From: Bacillota bacterium
Lineage (GTDB): Bacteria > Bacillota > Clostridia > Christensenellales > Pumilibacteraceae
DNA: 57,490 bases
Direction of reading: 5' to 3'
Assembly (NCBI GenBank): GCA_009780135.1
Contig: WRAP01000013.1
Coordinates: forward strand, 1 to 57,490
Shown: positions 43,092 through 51,825 of the stretch, piece by piece
Layout of the letters: each line of letters begins with the position of its first letter
How positions within the stretch are numbered: the stretch's first letter is position 1
Translations under genes and position numbers: made by a program
Notes under the pieces: model-generated
Database searches by the model: none
Told to the model about the DNA's origin: nothing
The model's input: only the letters and a program-made list of their open reading frames with translations

Positions 43092-44851
43092 TGTCTATAG
43101 AAAATAAACCAATAAAAACACCAAAAATACCAAAAGTTATTCATTATGTGTGGATAGGCGGTAAAGAGCTTGGCGAAAAAGAAAAGTGTTGTATTGAAAC
43201 TTGGAAAAAGTTTTGTCCTGATTATGAGATTATGTGTCATAACGAGGACAATTTTGACTTTTCCTCTTGTCCGTGGGCATTAGAAGCCTTAGAGAAAAAG
43301 CGCTATGCTTTCGCTGCTGATGCTATAAGGCTTTGGGCATTATACACCTACGGTGGAATCTATCTCGATACCGATGTTTATTTAGTTAAAGGCTTTGATG
43401 ACTTTTTATACGATGATGCTTTTTTAGCATACGAATCCTCTAATGGCTTGTGGTTGCACGCTGCGATTATTGGTAGTGTGCCACATAACTCGTATATTCG
43501 TTATCTTTATAGCTATTATAACCGTCATTTGCAAACGGGTGCTAGTCAAGTTATGCCACTAACTTTACTTACACGTCGTTATTATCAAGGCTTTCAAACG
43601 GACGGGAAGGCAAATAATTTGGTGGCAGAGGATAAGCCAAATCTTAGAATCTATCGCTATGATGTGTTAGGTGCTAAGGATTTTATGACTGGCAAGCTAG
43701 AAATTACCGACAATACAGTGGCGGTTCACGATTTTGCAACATACTCTAGCTGGCATAGTAAAGGTCAACGCACAGGCACTAAAATAGCTAAAATATCTCG
43801 CAAACTTATGGGACGAAAGATTTTTAGGCAGTTTGAACGATTAGTTAAAAGATGGCAAATTGGCACAATTAAAAGACAACTTAAACGCTGGCCATTAGAA
43901 GAAAGCGAGGCGATAGTCGGCAAGCTAAAAGACGATATTATAGTTGTTAAAGATTTATATAAATCCTACGGTAATATTACAGCAGTAAATGGCATCAATT
44001 TTAGTGTTAAAAGGGGAGAACTTTTTACTTTTTTAGGAGTAAACGGAGCAGGTAAGAGCACAACTATAAATGTATTGTGTTCGCTACTTGAAAAGGATTC
44101 AGGTACAATAAAAATTGACGGACTGGATTTTGAAACCGAAACCGATTCAATCAAAAAAAAGATAGGTATTGTTTTTCAGCATAGCGTATTAGATGGCAAG
44201 TTAAAAGTTTTGGATAACCTTAACAGCAGAGCGGCACTTTATAATATGAGCGGTCCCGATAGAAAAATAAGGATAGAGCTAATTTCAAAACTTTTACACA
44301 TAGACGAAATTCTAAATCGAAAATACGAAACTCTTAGTGGCGGACAGCGTCGTAGAGTAGACATAGCAAGGGCACTTATACACGAGCCAAAAATTTTGTT
44401 TTTAGACGAACCGACCACGGGACTAGATCCCGGTGCTAGGATAGCAGTATGGCAGATTATCGAAAAGTTAGTTAAAGAAAAGCGCTTAACGGTGTTTCTG
44501 ACAACGCACTACATGGACGAAGTTACCCGTACCGACAGTGTTGTAATTATTGATGAAGGGCGAATTGTGGCTTCTGGCACGCCAGACAGTTTAAAAAATC
44601 AATATACGACCGATTTTCTGCGTATTATAGAAGAGGAAACTAATGATATGAATTCATTCTTCTTATCTTGCAATAAAAAGTTTTCTTATAAGAATAATGC
44701 GTACTATGTAGAGTTTGCGACCCCAATTGATGCGTTAGAATTTATAAATCAGCATTCGCAATTTACTGATTTTGAAATTTTAAAAGGCGATATGGATGAT
44801 GTGTTTTTAGCAATAACAGGTAAAAAACTAGAGGGGGACGAAGCACTATGA
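43091..44851 (+). CDS. Fusion: GT32-like glycosyltransferase and ABC ATPase
   Basis: 586 residues in one frame. Residues 1 to about 235 are a sugar transferase of the GT32/capsular type: KVIHYVWIGG, ETWKKFCPDYEI, ALYTYGGIYLDTDVYL with the DxD (93-95) that binds metal and nucleotide sugar, and a HDFATYSSW segment. A basic linker (about 236-285, many Arg and Lys) leads to a complete ABC ATPase (about 290-515): Walker A VNGAGKST (about 317-324), Q-loop VFQHS, signature LSGGQRRR, Walker B ILFLDEPTTGLD, H-loop TTHYMD, then a C-terminal extension. The cognate ABC-2 permease overlaps by four bases. No internal ATG or ribosome site lies at the junction. I infer coupled glycan synthesis and export. 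Confidence 0.85.
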   Translation: MSIENKPIKTPKIPKVIHYVWIGGKELGEKEKCCIETWKKFCPDYEIMCHNEDNFDFSSCPWALEALEKKRYAFAADAIRLWALYTYGGIYLDTDVYLVKGFDDFLYDDAFLAYESSNGLWLHAAIIGSVPHNSYIRYLYSYYNRHLQTGASQVMPLTLLTRRYYQGFQTDGKANNLVAEDKPNLRIYRYDVLGAKDFMTGKLEITDNTVAVHDFATYSSWHSKGQRTGTKIAKISRKLMGRKIFRQFERLVKRWQIGTIKRQLKRWPLEESEAIVGKLKDDIIVVKDLYKSYGNITAVNGINFSVKRGELFTFLGVNGAGKSTTINVLCSLLEKDSGTIKIDGLDFETETDSIKKKIGIVFQHSVLDGKLKVLDNLNSRAALYNMSGPDRKIRIELISKLLHIDEILNRKYETLSGGQRRRVDIARALIHEPKILFLDEPTTGLDPGARIAVWQIIEKLVKEKRLTVFLTTHYMDEVTRTDSVVIIDEGRIVASGTPDSLKNQYTTDFLRIIEEETNDMNSFFLSCNKKFSYKNNAYYVEFATPIDALEFINQHSQFTDFEILKGDMDDVFLAITGKKLEGDEAL

Positions 44852-45822
44852 TAGCACTTATTTCTACTGCATTAGGGATTTTAGCAAAAAAATTATTAGG
44901 TGAAAGGGCAGTAACATTAGGACGGTTAAATGTATTAGTTAAACGCAATATGAAATTGTTTTTTAAAAACAAAGCAACGGTTTTCTTTTCGTTTTTAGCT
45001 CCGATTTTAATTTTTTTATTGTACACTTTATTTTTATCAGATACACTAACAACACCGTTTTTAGAGCAACTTGGTATAGAGGCAGATGCTATAGGCGATA
45101 GGGCATTAGATGCAGTTAAAACAGCTTGGATGGTAGCGGGCGTTATTTCTATGGCGGTGTTTACAATCGCTTTAAATAGCACGCTTGTTATGGTAGAGGA
45201 TAAAGAAAAGCGGGCGATAGGGGATTTTATTGCTTCGCCTATAAAGCCTAATATGCTATTAACCAGCTATTTTATATCGGCATTTTTAGTAACATTTTTG
45301 TTGTGCTTAGGTGTTTTAGTGCTAGGATTTACTTATCTTGGAATTTTTACAGGGCTTACTCTTAGCATTGTAGACTTTTTTGCGATGGTTGGCACTTTAG
45401 CTCTTTCTTGCCTTGCGGCTGTAGCGTTTATGCTTTGTATTATGAGTTTCTTTAAGTCTAATGCCGGTACAACCGCTTTTACAGGAGTTTTTGTAGCGCT
45501 GATTGGTTTTTTAATCGGTGCCTATATTCCTGCAGGTATGATACCTAACGATGTTATTCCTAGTTTAATGGGTTTAATTCCAGGCTCTCACACTTCGGCA
45601 CTATTTAGACAACAGTTAATTAACCGTACCGCTTACACAGTTGGTTTTCATAATGAAACTATGAGCACAATAAACCAATTCTTTAGTCTAGAAATTCAAT
45701 GGTTTGGCTTTATTGTTCCAAACTATTTGATGTATATCTATCTGGTTCTATCTGCAATTCTCTTTAGCGTATTATTCTTTTTTATAAATAGCTTTCTCCG
45801 CAAACGAGGCAGGAGAAATTAA
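44848..45822 (+). CDS. ABC-2 type transporter permease
   Basis: 324 residues. Six membrane helices: about 49-66 near KATVFFSFLAPILIFLLYTL, a second after the DAVKTAWMVAGVISM segment (about 91-110), then 140-165, 175-200, 205-228 and a last one at about 295-318 with a basic tail. It follows the ABC-2 family layout used by drug and polysaccharide exporters. The cytoplasmic start is basic and includes LNVLVKRNMKLFFKNK, the elbow helix typical of ABC-2. ATGA overlap with the fusion gene shows it is the partner of that ATPase. Substrate unknown; the attached glycosyltransferase hints at a glycan or glycolipid. Confidence 0.9.
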   Translation: MIALISTALGILAKKLLGERAVTLGRLNVLVKRNMKLFFKNKATVFFSFLAPILIFLLYTLFLSDTLTTPFLEQLGIEADAIGDRALDAVKTAWMVAGVISMAVFTIALNSTLVMVEDKEKRAIGDFIASPIKPNMLLTSYFISAFLVTFLLCLGVLVLGFTYLGIFTGLTLSIVDFFAMVGTLALSCLAAVAFMLCIMSFFKSNAGTTAFTGVFVALIGFLIGAYIPAGMIPNDVIPSLMGLIPGSHTSALFRQQLINRTAYTVGFHNETMSTINQFFSLEIQWFGFIVPNYLMYIYLVLSAILFSVLFFFINSFLRKRGRRN

Positions 45823-45851
45823 AAGTAAGGTAGAAAAATAAAAATTTTCAG

Positions 45852-45880
45852 TTGACGATTAAAATTCACTATGCTAAACT
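45852..45880 (+). promoter_or_regulatory. Promoter of tRNA-Leu
   Basis: TTGACG (45852-45857), 17 bases, TAAACT (45875-45880). Confidence 0.5.
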
Positions 45881-45933
45881 ATATTTGTGGTCGGAAATAG
45901 GAGTTAATTTAAAGCCTATTAAATAAATTCCGT

Positions 45934-46019
45934 GCCCGAGTGGCGGAATGGCAGACGCATGGGACTTAAAATCCCAGGAGCTAACCCTCGTGCCAGTTCG
46001 AGTCTGGCCTCGGGCACCA
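45934..46019 (+). tRNA. tRNA-Leu(UAA)
   Basis: Acceptor GCCCGAG/CTCGGGC, D-arm with GGCGGAATGGCAGACGC, anticodon stem TGGGA/TCCCA with loop CTTAAAA (TAA), long variable arm, T-arm CCAGTTCGAGTCTGG, and encoded ACCA end. Confidence 0.96.
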
Positions 46020-46073
46020 CAAAATAAGTGCTCAAAAAGCTTTTAGTAGCTTTTTGGGCATTTATAAATAACA

Positions 46074-46589
46074 ATGAAGTATACTGGCGTTATAAGAAGA
46101 GTAGATGATTTAGGACGATTAGTAATACCTAAAGAATTTAGAAAAATGCAAAAAATTAAGGCGGGTGATCCTCTTGAAATTTGTCTAATAGAAGACGGCG
46201 ATATGATTATTCGGCGTGTAGATTTGAGTGCTAAACTTGTAAATGTTGGTAAAAATATGGTTAGTGAACTGCATTCTACCTTGCAGTTAGATGTGTTTTT
46301 ATGTGATGCTGAGAAGTTTTTGTTTGTTAAAAGTGATAAGTTAAAAGATATTGTAGATACACCAATAAGCGGCGATCTTAGTTATAGTATTCAAAAACGC
46401 AAAGATTTTGCAAGTGAAACAAATGTTCCACACATTAACGAATCTAGATACTGTTATTCTTACCCCATCTACACCGAAGACCTTTACGGTTCGCTTGTTA
46501 TACTATCGCTAGAAAAAATTCCTGACTACAAGCTCAAAATTGTTCAAATGCTTAGTCGTATTATTGCAAGTAACTTACATAGTTTTTAA
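46074..46589 (+). CDS. spoVT: SpoVT-like AbrB-family sporulation regulator
   Basis: 171 residues. The first 50 form the swapped-hairpin AbrB DNA-binding domain (MKYTGVIRRVDDLGRLVIPK, RKMQKIKAGDPLEICLIEDG), the same opening as Bacillus SpoVT, and the rest is a GAF-like domain (about 55-170). SpoVT tunes late forespore genes under sigma-G, whose gene lies just downstream. No ribosome site precedes the ATG; it lies 55 bases after tRNA-Leu, so it may be expressed from a weak promoter or read-through. Confidence 0.88.
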   Translation: MKYTGVIRRVDDLGRLVIPKEFRKMQKIKAGDPLEICLIEDGDMIIRRVDLSAKLVNVGKNMVSELHSTLQLDVFLCDAEKFLFVKSDKLKDIVDTPISGDLSYSIQKRKDFASETNVPHINESRYCYSYPIYTEDLYGSLVILSLEKIPDYKLKIVQMLSRIIASNLHSF

Positions 46590-46604
46590 GTAAACTAAGA
46601 TATA

Positions 46605-46642
46605 AAAGTAAGGGTATTCAAAAATGAATACCCTTACTTTTA
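46605..46642. terminator. Terminator after spoVT, 16-bp stem
   Basis: AAAAGTAAGGGTATTC pairs perfectly with GAATACCCTTACTTTT around a six-base loop; T tracts on both sides allow action in both directions. Confidence 0.9.
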
Positions 46643-46965
46643 GGTATTCATCTTCGTTTACTCCGATATACAATAGTCTATATAGACATTTGCTCATGTT
46701 AAATTTACTTTTATAAATAAAATTACACCTAGGTAATATAAGGAGATAAGGGTGCGTTGTTGCTAAATTTCATACAAATTACAAAATTCGGCAGGATTTT
46801 CAAGATTTTGAATAATCTTGCCTTTTTTTGTGCATAATGTTTTCTATAGTAGTAAAAAATATGAATATAATCTTTGTGAAAGTCTCTCTTATGAACAGAC
46901 AATTTTTACTAGATTATAACTCTAAAGGCTACTATTGTAGTCTGTTTTACTAAGGAGAAAATTTA
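46643..46965 (+). other. Intergenic with terminator-like hairpin
   Basis: No gene of useful size. AGGAG at 46741-46745 precedes a four-codon GTG frame (46752). A second hairpin, GGCAGGATT (46790-46798) with AATCTTGCC (46814-46822), is followed by seven T, so a short transcript seems to end here. The sigG promoter should lie in the last 100 bases but no clear sigma-F or sigma-G box was found. Confidence 0.5.
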
Positions 46966-47739
46966 ATGAACGCAAGAGTAGAAATTTGTGGCATAAACAC
47001 CGCAACGCTACCAAAGATAACTCATAAAGAAACGCTGGCACTTATAGATAAGGCTCAAGCAGGAGATGAGAGAGCTAAGGACGAGTTTTTAATGGCTAAT
47101 TTGCGACTTGTTTTAAGTATAGTTCAACGCTTTTACGGCAAAAAAGAGAGCGTAGACGATATATTTCAAGTTGGTTGTATAGGTCTTATAAAAGCAATGA
47201 ATAATTTTAATACCTCTCTAAATCTTCGTTTTTCTACCTATGCTGTACCGATGATAATGGGAGAGATTAGGCGATTTTTGCGGGATAGCTCGTCTATTAG
47301 AGTTAGTCGCTCTATAAGAGATATGGCTTATCAAATACTTCAAAAGAGAGCAGAGTTAGAGGACGGAATGCCCGGTGAAGCAAGCCTTGAGGATGTAGCT
47401 AAGGCATTAGAACTTCCGCTAGCAGAGGTCGTGTATGCGATGGATGCTATTAGTAATCCTGTATCGTTGTTTGACCCAGTATATCAAACAAACGGCGAAC
47501 AAATGCTTATTATGGACCAATTGTCAGACGCTAAAAATACTGACGATAATTGGCTTACTAGTGTGTGCATTAGCGATGCAATGGATAAGCTATCCGAGCG
47601 AGAGCGTCAAATATTACTATTGCGATTTTACGAGGGCAAAACTCAAATTGAGGTATCAGAAGAAGTCGGTATTTCTCAAGCACAAGTCTCTCGTTTAGAA
47701 AAAAACGCTATAGCTTGTCTGAAGCGAAATATAGATTGA
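46966..47739 (+). CDS. sigG: RNA polymerase sporulation sigma factor G
   Basis: 257 residues with the SigG N-terminal signature VEICGINTATLPKIT. Regions follow in order: 2 (FLMANLRLVLSIVQRFYGKK, DDIFQVGCIGLIKA, FSTYAVPMIMGEIRRFLRD), 3 (SLEDVAKALELPLAEVVYAM) and 4 (LSERERQILLLRFYEGKTQI, helix-turn-helix SEEVGISQAQVSRLEK). Directs late forespore transcription. AAGGAG precedes the ATG, a strong terminator follows, and spoVT is upstream. This is the clearest evidence that the organism belongs to an endospore-forming lineage. Confidence 0.95.
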   Translation: MNARVEICGINTATLPKITHKETLALIDKAQAGDERAKDEFLMANLRLVLSIVQRFYGKKESVDDIFQVGCIGLIKAMNNFNTSLNLRFSTYAVPMIMGEIRRFLRDSSSIRVSRSIRDMAYQILQKRAELEDGMPGEASLEDVAKALELPLAEVVYAMDAISNPVSLFDPVYQTNGEQMLIMDQLSDAKNTDDNWLTSVCISDAMDKLSERERQILLLRFYEGKTQIEVSEEVGISQAQVSRLEKNAIACLKRNID

Positions 47740-47765
47740 CATTACAATCATTTATAAGTTAAAAT

Positions 47766-47804
47766 AATATTGCTGTGCATCTCTTGTATAGCAATATTTT
47801 TTTT
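47766..47804 (+). terminator. Terminator after sigG
   Basis: AATATTGCT (47766-47774) and AGCAATATT (47790-47798) pair perfectly, followed by a run of T. Confidence 0.88.
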
Positions 47805-47809
47805 ACAAA

Positions 47810-48067
47810 ATGAAAAACACAATAAGACCAAGAACCAAAGAACAAATAAAAAAGCAAGATAACCTTAAGTGCAAACTAAATCAAATTTTAGTGCTTATAA
47901 TTTTTATTTGTATAATTATTTTTGCATTAATATTTTTGTTTTGGAATGATTTGCGTACTTCCGAAATGGATTTAGAGCAGCTTGGTGGCGGGGAGCGTAT
48001 AGAAGACATATTTGAAAATGAACAAGAAAATAATAAACTACCTCCAATTTTAATACCACCTAACTAA
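47810..48067 (+). CDS. Small single-helix membrane protein
   Basis: 85 residues: basic N terminus (about 1-24), one hydrophobic helix (about 26-46), then an acidic outside tail ending in a Pro-rich stretch (PPILIPP). The topology suits a bitopic protein with its C terminus outside. No ribosome site, and the ATG lies six bases after the sigG terminator. A septum-protein resemblance is too weak to claim. Unknown function. Confidence 0.5.
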   Translation: MKNTIRPRTKEQIKKQDNLKCKLNQILVLIIFICIIIFALIFLFWNDLRTSEMDLEQLGGGERIEDIFENEQENNKLPPILIPPN

Positions 48068-48083
48068 TTTTTATCTTAAGTGT

Positions 48084-48112
48084 TTGATTTTAATGCAAAA
48101 TTAGTATATAAT
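48084..48112 (+). promoter_or_regulatory. Promoter of prs
   Basis: TTGATT (48084-48089), 17 bases, TATAAT (48107-48112). Confidence 0.7.
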
Positions 48113-48140
48113 AGATAATAAAGAGGGATAAAAACTACAT

Positions 48141-49112
48141 ATGATAACACACGGTAACAAAATTAAACTTATAGCGGGTAACGCTTGTCCAAAACTGGCA
48201 CTAGAGATTAGTCAAAAACTTAGAACTCCGCTTTGTGATGTTGAAGTTGGCACATTTAGCGATGGTGAAATTAGTGTGCAAATAAAAGAGTCTGTTAGAG
48301 GTAACGATGTATTTGTAATTCAAAGTACTTCGCATCCTGTTAATAACAACATCATGGAATTGCTTGTAATGATTGATGCTCTTAGAAGGGCAAGTGCCGG
48401 TAGAATTACGGCGGTTATTCCGTATTACGGTTATGCTAGGCAAGATAGAAAGGCACAAGCAAGAGATCCGATAACTGCTAAATTGATTGCTGATATTGTT
48501 ACTACAGCTGGTGCCGATAGAGTTTTGACTATGGATCTACATTCGCCTCAATTACAAGGTTTTTTTGATATTCCGGTAGATCATCTTTTAGGAATTCCCG
48601 TTTTAGCTAATGCACTTCTAAAAGAGCCGTTTATCCAAAAGGCAATCAAAGAAGAGGATTTAATGATAGTTTCGCCTGATGTTGGTTCTGCTAACAGAGC
48701 TAGAGTTATGGCAAGTAAATTAGGTTGTAACTTAGCGATTGTAGATAAACGCCGTCCTAAGGCTAATCAGATGGAAGTTATGCACATAGTGGGTGATGTA
48801 AAGGGTAAGCACTGTCTTATTGTAGATGATATGATAGATACTGCTGGCACTATTTGTCAAGGTGCTAAGGCACTTATAGAAATCGGTGGAGCAAAAGATG
48901 TTTATGCTTGCTGTACGCATCCCGTGCTAAGTGGTCCTGCGGTAGATAGGCTTAATAATTCGGTAATAGAAAAGCTGTTTGTATTAGACACAATTCAATT
49001 ACCGATAGAAAAATGCATACCAAAAATTGTACCCGTATCAGTAGCCGAAATTTTTGGTGATGCGATTAAAAGAATTTTTGACGATAGACCGGTTTCGGAG
49101 TTGTACGAGTAA
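48141..49112 (+). CDS. prs: Ribose-phosphate pyrophosphokinase
   Basis: Makes PRPP from ribose 5-phosphate and ATP for nucleotide, His, Trp and NAD synthesis. 323 residues, normal. Seen: IKLIAGNACPKLALEIS, FSDGEISVQI, the flexible-loop YYGYARQDRKAQARDPI (about 98-114), the divalent-metal TMDLHSPQLQGFF, and the PRPP-binding CLIVDDMIDTAGTI (about 225-238). Promoter directly upstream. The next gene follows after two bases and is probably cotranscribed. Confidence 0.97.
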   Translation: MITHGNKIKLIAGNACPKLALEISQKLRTPLCDVEVGTFSDGEISVQIKESVRGNDVFVIQSTSHPVNNNIMELLVMIDALRRASAGRITAVIPYYGYARQDRKAQARDPITAKLIADIVTTAGADRVLTMDLHSPQLQGFFDIPVDHLLGIPVLANALLKEPFIQKAIKEEDLMIVSPDVGSANRARVMASKLGCNLAIVDKRRPKANQMEVMHIVGDVKGKHCLIVDDMIDTAGTICQGAKALIEIGGAKDVYACCTHPVLSGPAVDRLNNSVIEKLFVLDTIQLPIEKCIPKIVPVSVAEIFGDAIKRIFDDRPVSELYE

Positions 49113-49114
49113 AG

Positions 49115-49663
49115 ATGCAAGAATATACAAACATAGTAGAATTATTGCCAAAGCAAAAAAGGGCGGGTAGGGTAGTAGTAATAGTGGTATTTACTTTAGG
49201 AGTGGTTTTTATTGTTTTAACCGCAGTGTTAGAGCAATTGCCCAATACTGCAAGACTATTGCCAGCTACTATTTTGACTACACTTGTTGTTATATTTTTA
49301 ACTTATGGAATAATTCAAAAAAATCCTGTGTCTACTTGGTTAGTTGTTGCATTTCTTGTGCCACTTATCATAGAGATATTAACTATAAACGATATAACAA
49401 CATATGCTCAAATTTATCCACTATATATATCGATACCATTTTTTGCTTCACTTATAATCGGCACAATTTGGCGAAATATAAAACCACATCTTTTATCGAT
49501 AATATTCTTTGGTGCTTTAGCCGTAATTTTTACATTTCAATCCAGTGGAGTTTTTTATAATATAGATAGCTTTAATCCTTGGGCGATTGTTTTACCGCTT
49601 GCAGCTATAGTTGTAATTACTTTTGTGCTTTATATTGCGATAAAGCTAACACGAAAAAACTAA
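49115..49663 (+). CDS. Polytopic membrane protein of unknown function
   Basis: 182 residues, about six membrane helices (about 17-37, 46-66, 70-88, 96-116, 124-142, 150-175) joined by very short loops. No charged residues stand inside the helices apart from Glu near 87, and no family motif was recognised. It starts two bases after the prs stop and must share its message. A terminator lies beyond it. Confidence 0.65.
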   Translation: MQEYTNIVELLPKQKRAGRVVVIVVFTLGVVFIVLTAVLEQLPNTARLLPATILTTLVVIFLTYGIIQKNPVSTWLVVAFLVPLIIEILTINDITTYAQIYPLYISIPFFASLIIGTIWRNIKPHLLSIIFFGALAVIFTFQSSGVFYNIDSFNPWAIVLPLAAIVVITFVLYIAIKLTRKN

Positions 49664-49678
49664 CATAAACATAAAAAT

Positions 49679-49711
49679 AGTCCCCTGCTTAATCAGTTCA
49701 AGCAAGGGACT
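49679..49711. terminator. Bidirectional terminator between convergent genes
   Basis: AGTCCCCTGCTT pairs with AAGCAAGGGACT (one mismatch) around nine bases, with T- and A-rich flanks. It serves the prs operon and the minus-strand membrane gene. Confidence 0.75.
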
Positions 49712-49732
49712 TTATATTAGTAAATTATTGAA

Positions 49733-51370
49733 TTATGCTTTAAAGAATTTTCCTAAGCTAGTAAGGAATGTTGGTTTTTCTAGTGGAGACAATAATTGGC
49801 GTTTATTACTCATCGCTATATCCAGCACTACAATCGTTGCGTAGATAAAGGTAATAATTGCTAGAACACTTAGTACAATATTAGCGGCAAGCCATGCTCC
49901 TCTGCCACTAGACAAACCTAATAATATTTCGCCGGTATAAAGTTCGTTAGGGAATCCATTATTCCAACCGCCAGGATAAGCATTAGTTAAAAAGCCTGCA
50001 TTTAGGAAAATAAAACTCATATTTATAGTAAGTAGAATTCCTAAAATTGTTGTAAGCATTAAAATGCGTTTATCTTTAACGAATATGAAAGACAACAAGA
50101 ATAACGCAACTACAATTATCATGTTTACTGCACCAAAGTCTATAAAGAATATAGAAAGCGTTAAATAAATATAGCCTGCTAAAAACACCAATAAAGCACG
50201 ATTTTTGCGTGTTAAATATACAAGTGTCACAAGCCCTGATATGATTAGAGCAAACAATATAACAAACAATGTCGTCATACCGCTTGTTGCTCCCCATTCT
50301 GTACCGTTTTCACTCATACCTACAAACAAATTAAATATGCCCATAGAGTTTTCTCCGAAATAACTGAATGTAGATAAGGGAGTGAAGTACATAAAGTTTA
50401 TAAAGCTAAATGGATTACCTGCCACCTCATGAAGTAATGGCAGAGCCACTAGCCACGAGCCTAACCAAAAAGCAACTATATATAATGGAACAAAAAACAC
50501 ATTTTTAGCTTCTTTGGTTTTGATTAAATCCTTAAATCCGTCAATTTTGTTTCTTCTTACATAAAGGCTAGCTTTTGCTAGTTGATAGATAACAAATATT
50601 GCTACAACCGGGAATAAATATAACGCACTTCTTGATGTTAATAGTGCTAACGAATATGAAATAAATAATCCTAGCATATTTTTTGTAGCGATAAAGTAGA
50701 AAGTTAAAACTAAAAGTAGAACTGTTATAGCATATACGCTCCCCCATACGCTAGAAAGAATTATAAACGGAGGGAAGAACGCTACAATACCTGCTAAAAT
50801 TAGACCTGTGTATTCGTTAATGTGTTTTTTAGCAGCTAAGTAAACAACAAGCATTAAGCCGATGTCCGCTAATATCAGTGGCAATCTAACAAATAATGGC
50901 AAAATACCACTAGAACGGTTTAATCCAAAAGCATTAGCAATAAGCCCAAAAAACGCATAAATATATGTTATAAAGGGATAATGAAAATGTGGACCTGCAT
51001 GCAACGAGGTTAAATTTGAATTAAATAGAATGTCATCTGCAACTAAATATAAATCCGGACGATAGCCACGAGTTAAAAATACAAAAAGTATTCTTATTAT
51101 AAAACCTGCACATGCTATAGCAAACCAAATTCCTAAAAAGCTAAATTGTTGCGGACGGGCTAGCCTAGTTTCATTTGGTAGTTTTTCATATGCTTCTAGT
51201 TTTAGTTTAAAAGTTTCGGCATATTTTGGTTTTCTGATGTACTTAGTTAATAGCCACACAGCAAGTACAAAAACAGCCACACAAAGAAGAGAAGCTAATA
51301 CTATAAATAAAGTATCTAGGCTCTGATTGCTTATGCCATTAAATGTTGAAGTTAGTAAATTGTTTGTCAT
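49733..51370 (-). CDS. Polytopic membrane protein, probable GT-C-like glycosyltransferase
   Basis: 545 residues, about 12 to 13 membrane helices. After a first helix (about 20-42) and a basic loop, a large outside loop after helix two carries FLTRGYRPDLYLVADD, with the acidic pair expected in GT-C enzymes that use lipid-linked sugars. HAGPHFHYPFITYIYAFFG and PLFVRLPLILADIG follow, in the manner of mannosyltransferase-like proteins. SVWGSVYAIT also fits. Such enzymes transfer sugars from polyprenyl phosphate on the outer face. The donor and acceptor are unknown; surface lipoproteins here are possible acceptors, but this is inference. Confidence 0.65.
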   Translation of the reverse strand: MTNNLLTSTFNGISNQSLDTLFIVLASLLCVAVFVLAVWLLTKYIRKPKYAETFKLKLEAYEKLPNETRLARPQQFSFLGIWFAIACAGFIIRILFVFLTRGYRPDLYLVADDILFNSNLTSLHAGPHFHYPFITYIYAFFGLIANAFGLNRSSGILPLFVRLPLILADIGLMLVVYLAAKKHINEYTGLILAGIVAFFPPFIILSSVWGSVYAITVLLLVLTFYFIATKNMLGLFISYSLALLTSRSALYLFPVVAIFVIYQLAKASLYVRRNKIDGFKDLIKTKEAKNVFFVPLYIVAFWLGSWLVALPLLHEVAGNPFSFINFMYFTPLSTFSYFGENSMGIFNLFVGMSENGTEWGATSGMTTLFVILFALIISGLVTLVYLTRKNRALLVFLAGYIYLTLSIFFIDFGAVNMIIVVALFLLSFIFVKDKRILMLTTILGILLTINMSFIFLNAGFLTNAYPGGWNNGFPNELYTGEILLGLSSGRGAWLAANIVLSVLAIITFIYATIVVLDIAMSNKRQLLSPLEKPTFLTSLGKFFKA

Positions 51371-51415
51371 TGATTATTTATTTGTTTTTCCTTTGAGGTT
51401 TAATGTAATTATTTA

Positions 51416-51518
51416 ATGAAAAATGAAGAATGAGAAGCAGGAAATTAAAAATAGAAATTGCATTATGACAAAACTAAAATAAATCCTTAACTTTTCATTC
51501 TTCACGGTTCATTTTTTA
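51416..51518. repeat. MITE-like inverted repeat
   Basis: AATGAAAAATGAAGAATGAG on the left and its gapped complement CTTTTCATTCTTCACGGTTC on the right enclose about 50 bases. It is noncoding, and lies between the membrane gene start and tRNA-Ser. Confidence 0.55.
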
Positions 51519-51537
51519 TATCTGCCGTAAGGCAGTT

Positions 51538-51624
51538 TGGCGGAGGCTGAGGGATTCGAACCCCCGTGACTCTCATCTAACGGTTTTCAAGACCGCCCCG
51601 TTATGACCACTTCGGTAAGCCTCC
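51538..51624 (-). tRNA. tRNA-Ser(UGA)
   Basis: On the minus strand, acceptor GGAGGCT/AGCCTCC, anticodon stem CGGTC with loop TTGAAAA (TGA), long variable arm, T-arm GGGGGTTCGAATCCCTC, encoded CCA (51538-51540). Confidence 0.95.
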
Positions 51625-51728
51625 ACAAAATCATTGCCTACAAAAACGAGATTTATAGACACACGAATATCAGTATAACAAATTTCATTATAGCTTTGCA
51701 AGCATTTTTTTTCATAAAAGATGTTCAT

Positions 51729-51811
51729 ATGAAAAATATTTTTTTATGCACATTTTTAAACGCAACCGCATATACATTAGTTCGCTAGGTAAAAACTGGC
51801 GAACTTTTTTT
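51729..51811 (+). promoter_or_regulatory. Possible leader peptide and attenuator upstream of ylmC
   Basis: A 19-codon frame (51729-51788, MKNIFLCTFLNATAYTLVR) ends in the left arm of a terminator: AGTTCGCTAG (51779-51788) with CTGGCGAACT (51796-51805) and a T run to 51811. No ribosome site is visible. The hairpin is 15 bases before the ylmC start. Confidence 0.4.
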
Positions 51812-51825
51812 AAGGTTTACATATT

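Noticed and set aside
46741-46766. GTG CGT TGT TGC TAA as a cysteine-sensing leader peptide before a terminator
   Set aside because: Only four codons, no cysteine-synthesis gene downstream, and the ribosome-site spacing could be chance.
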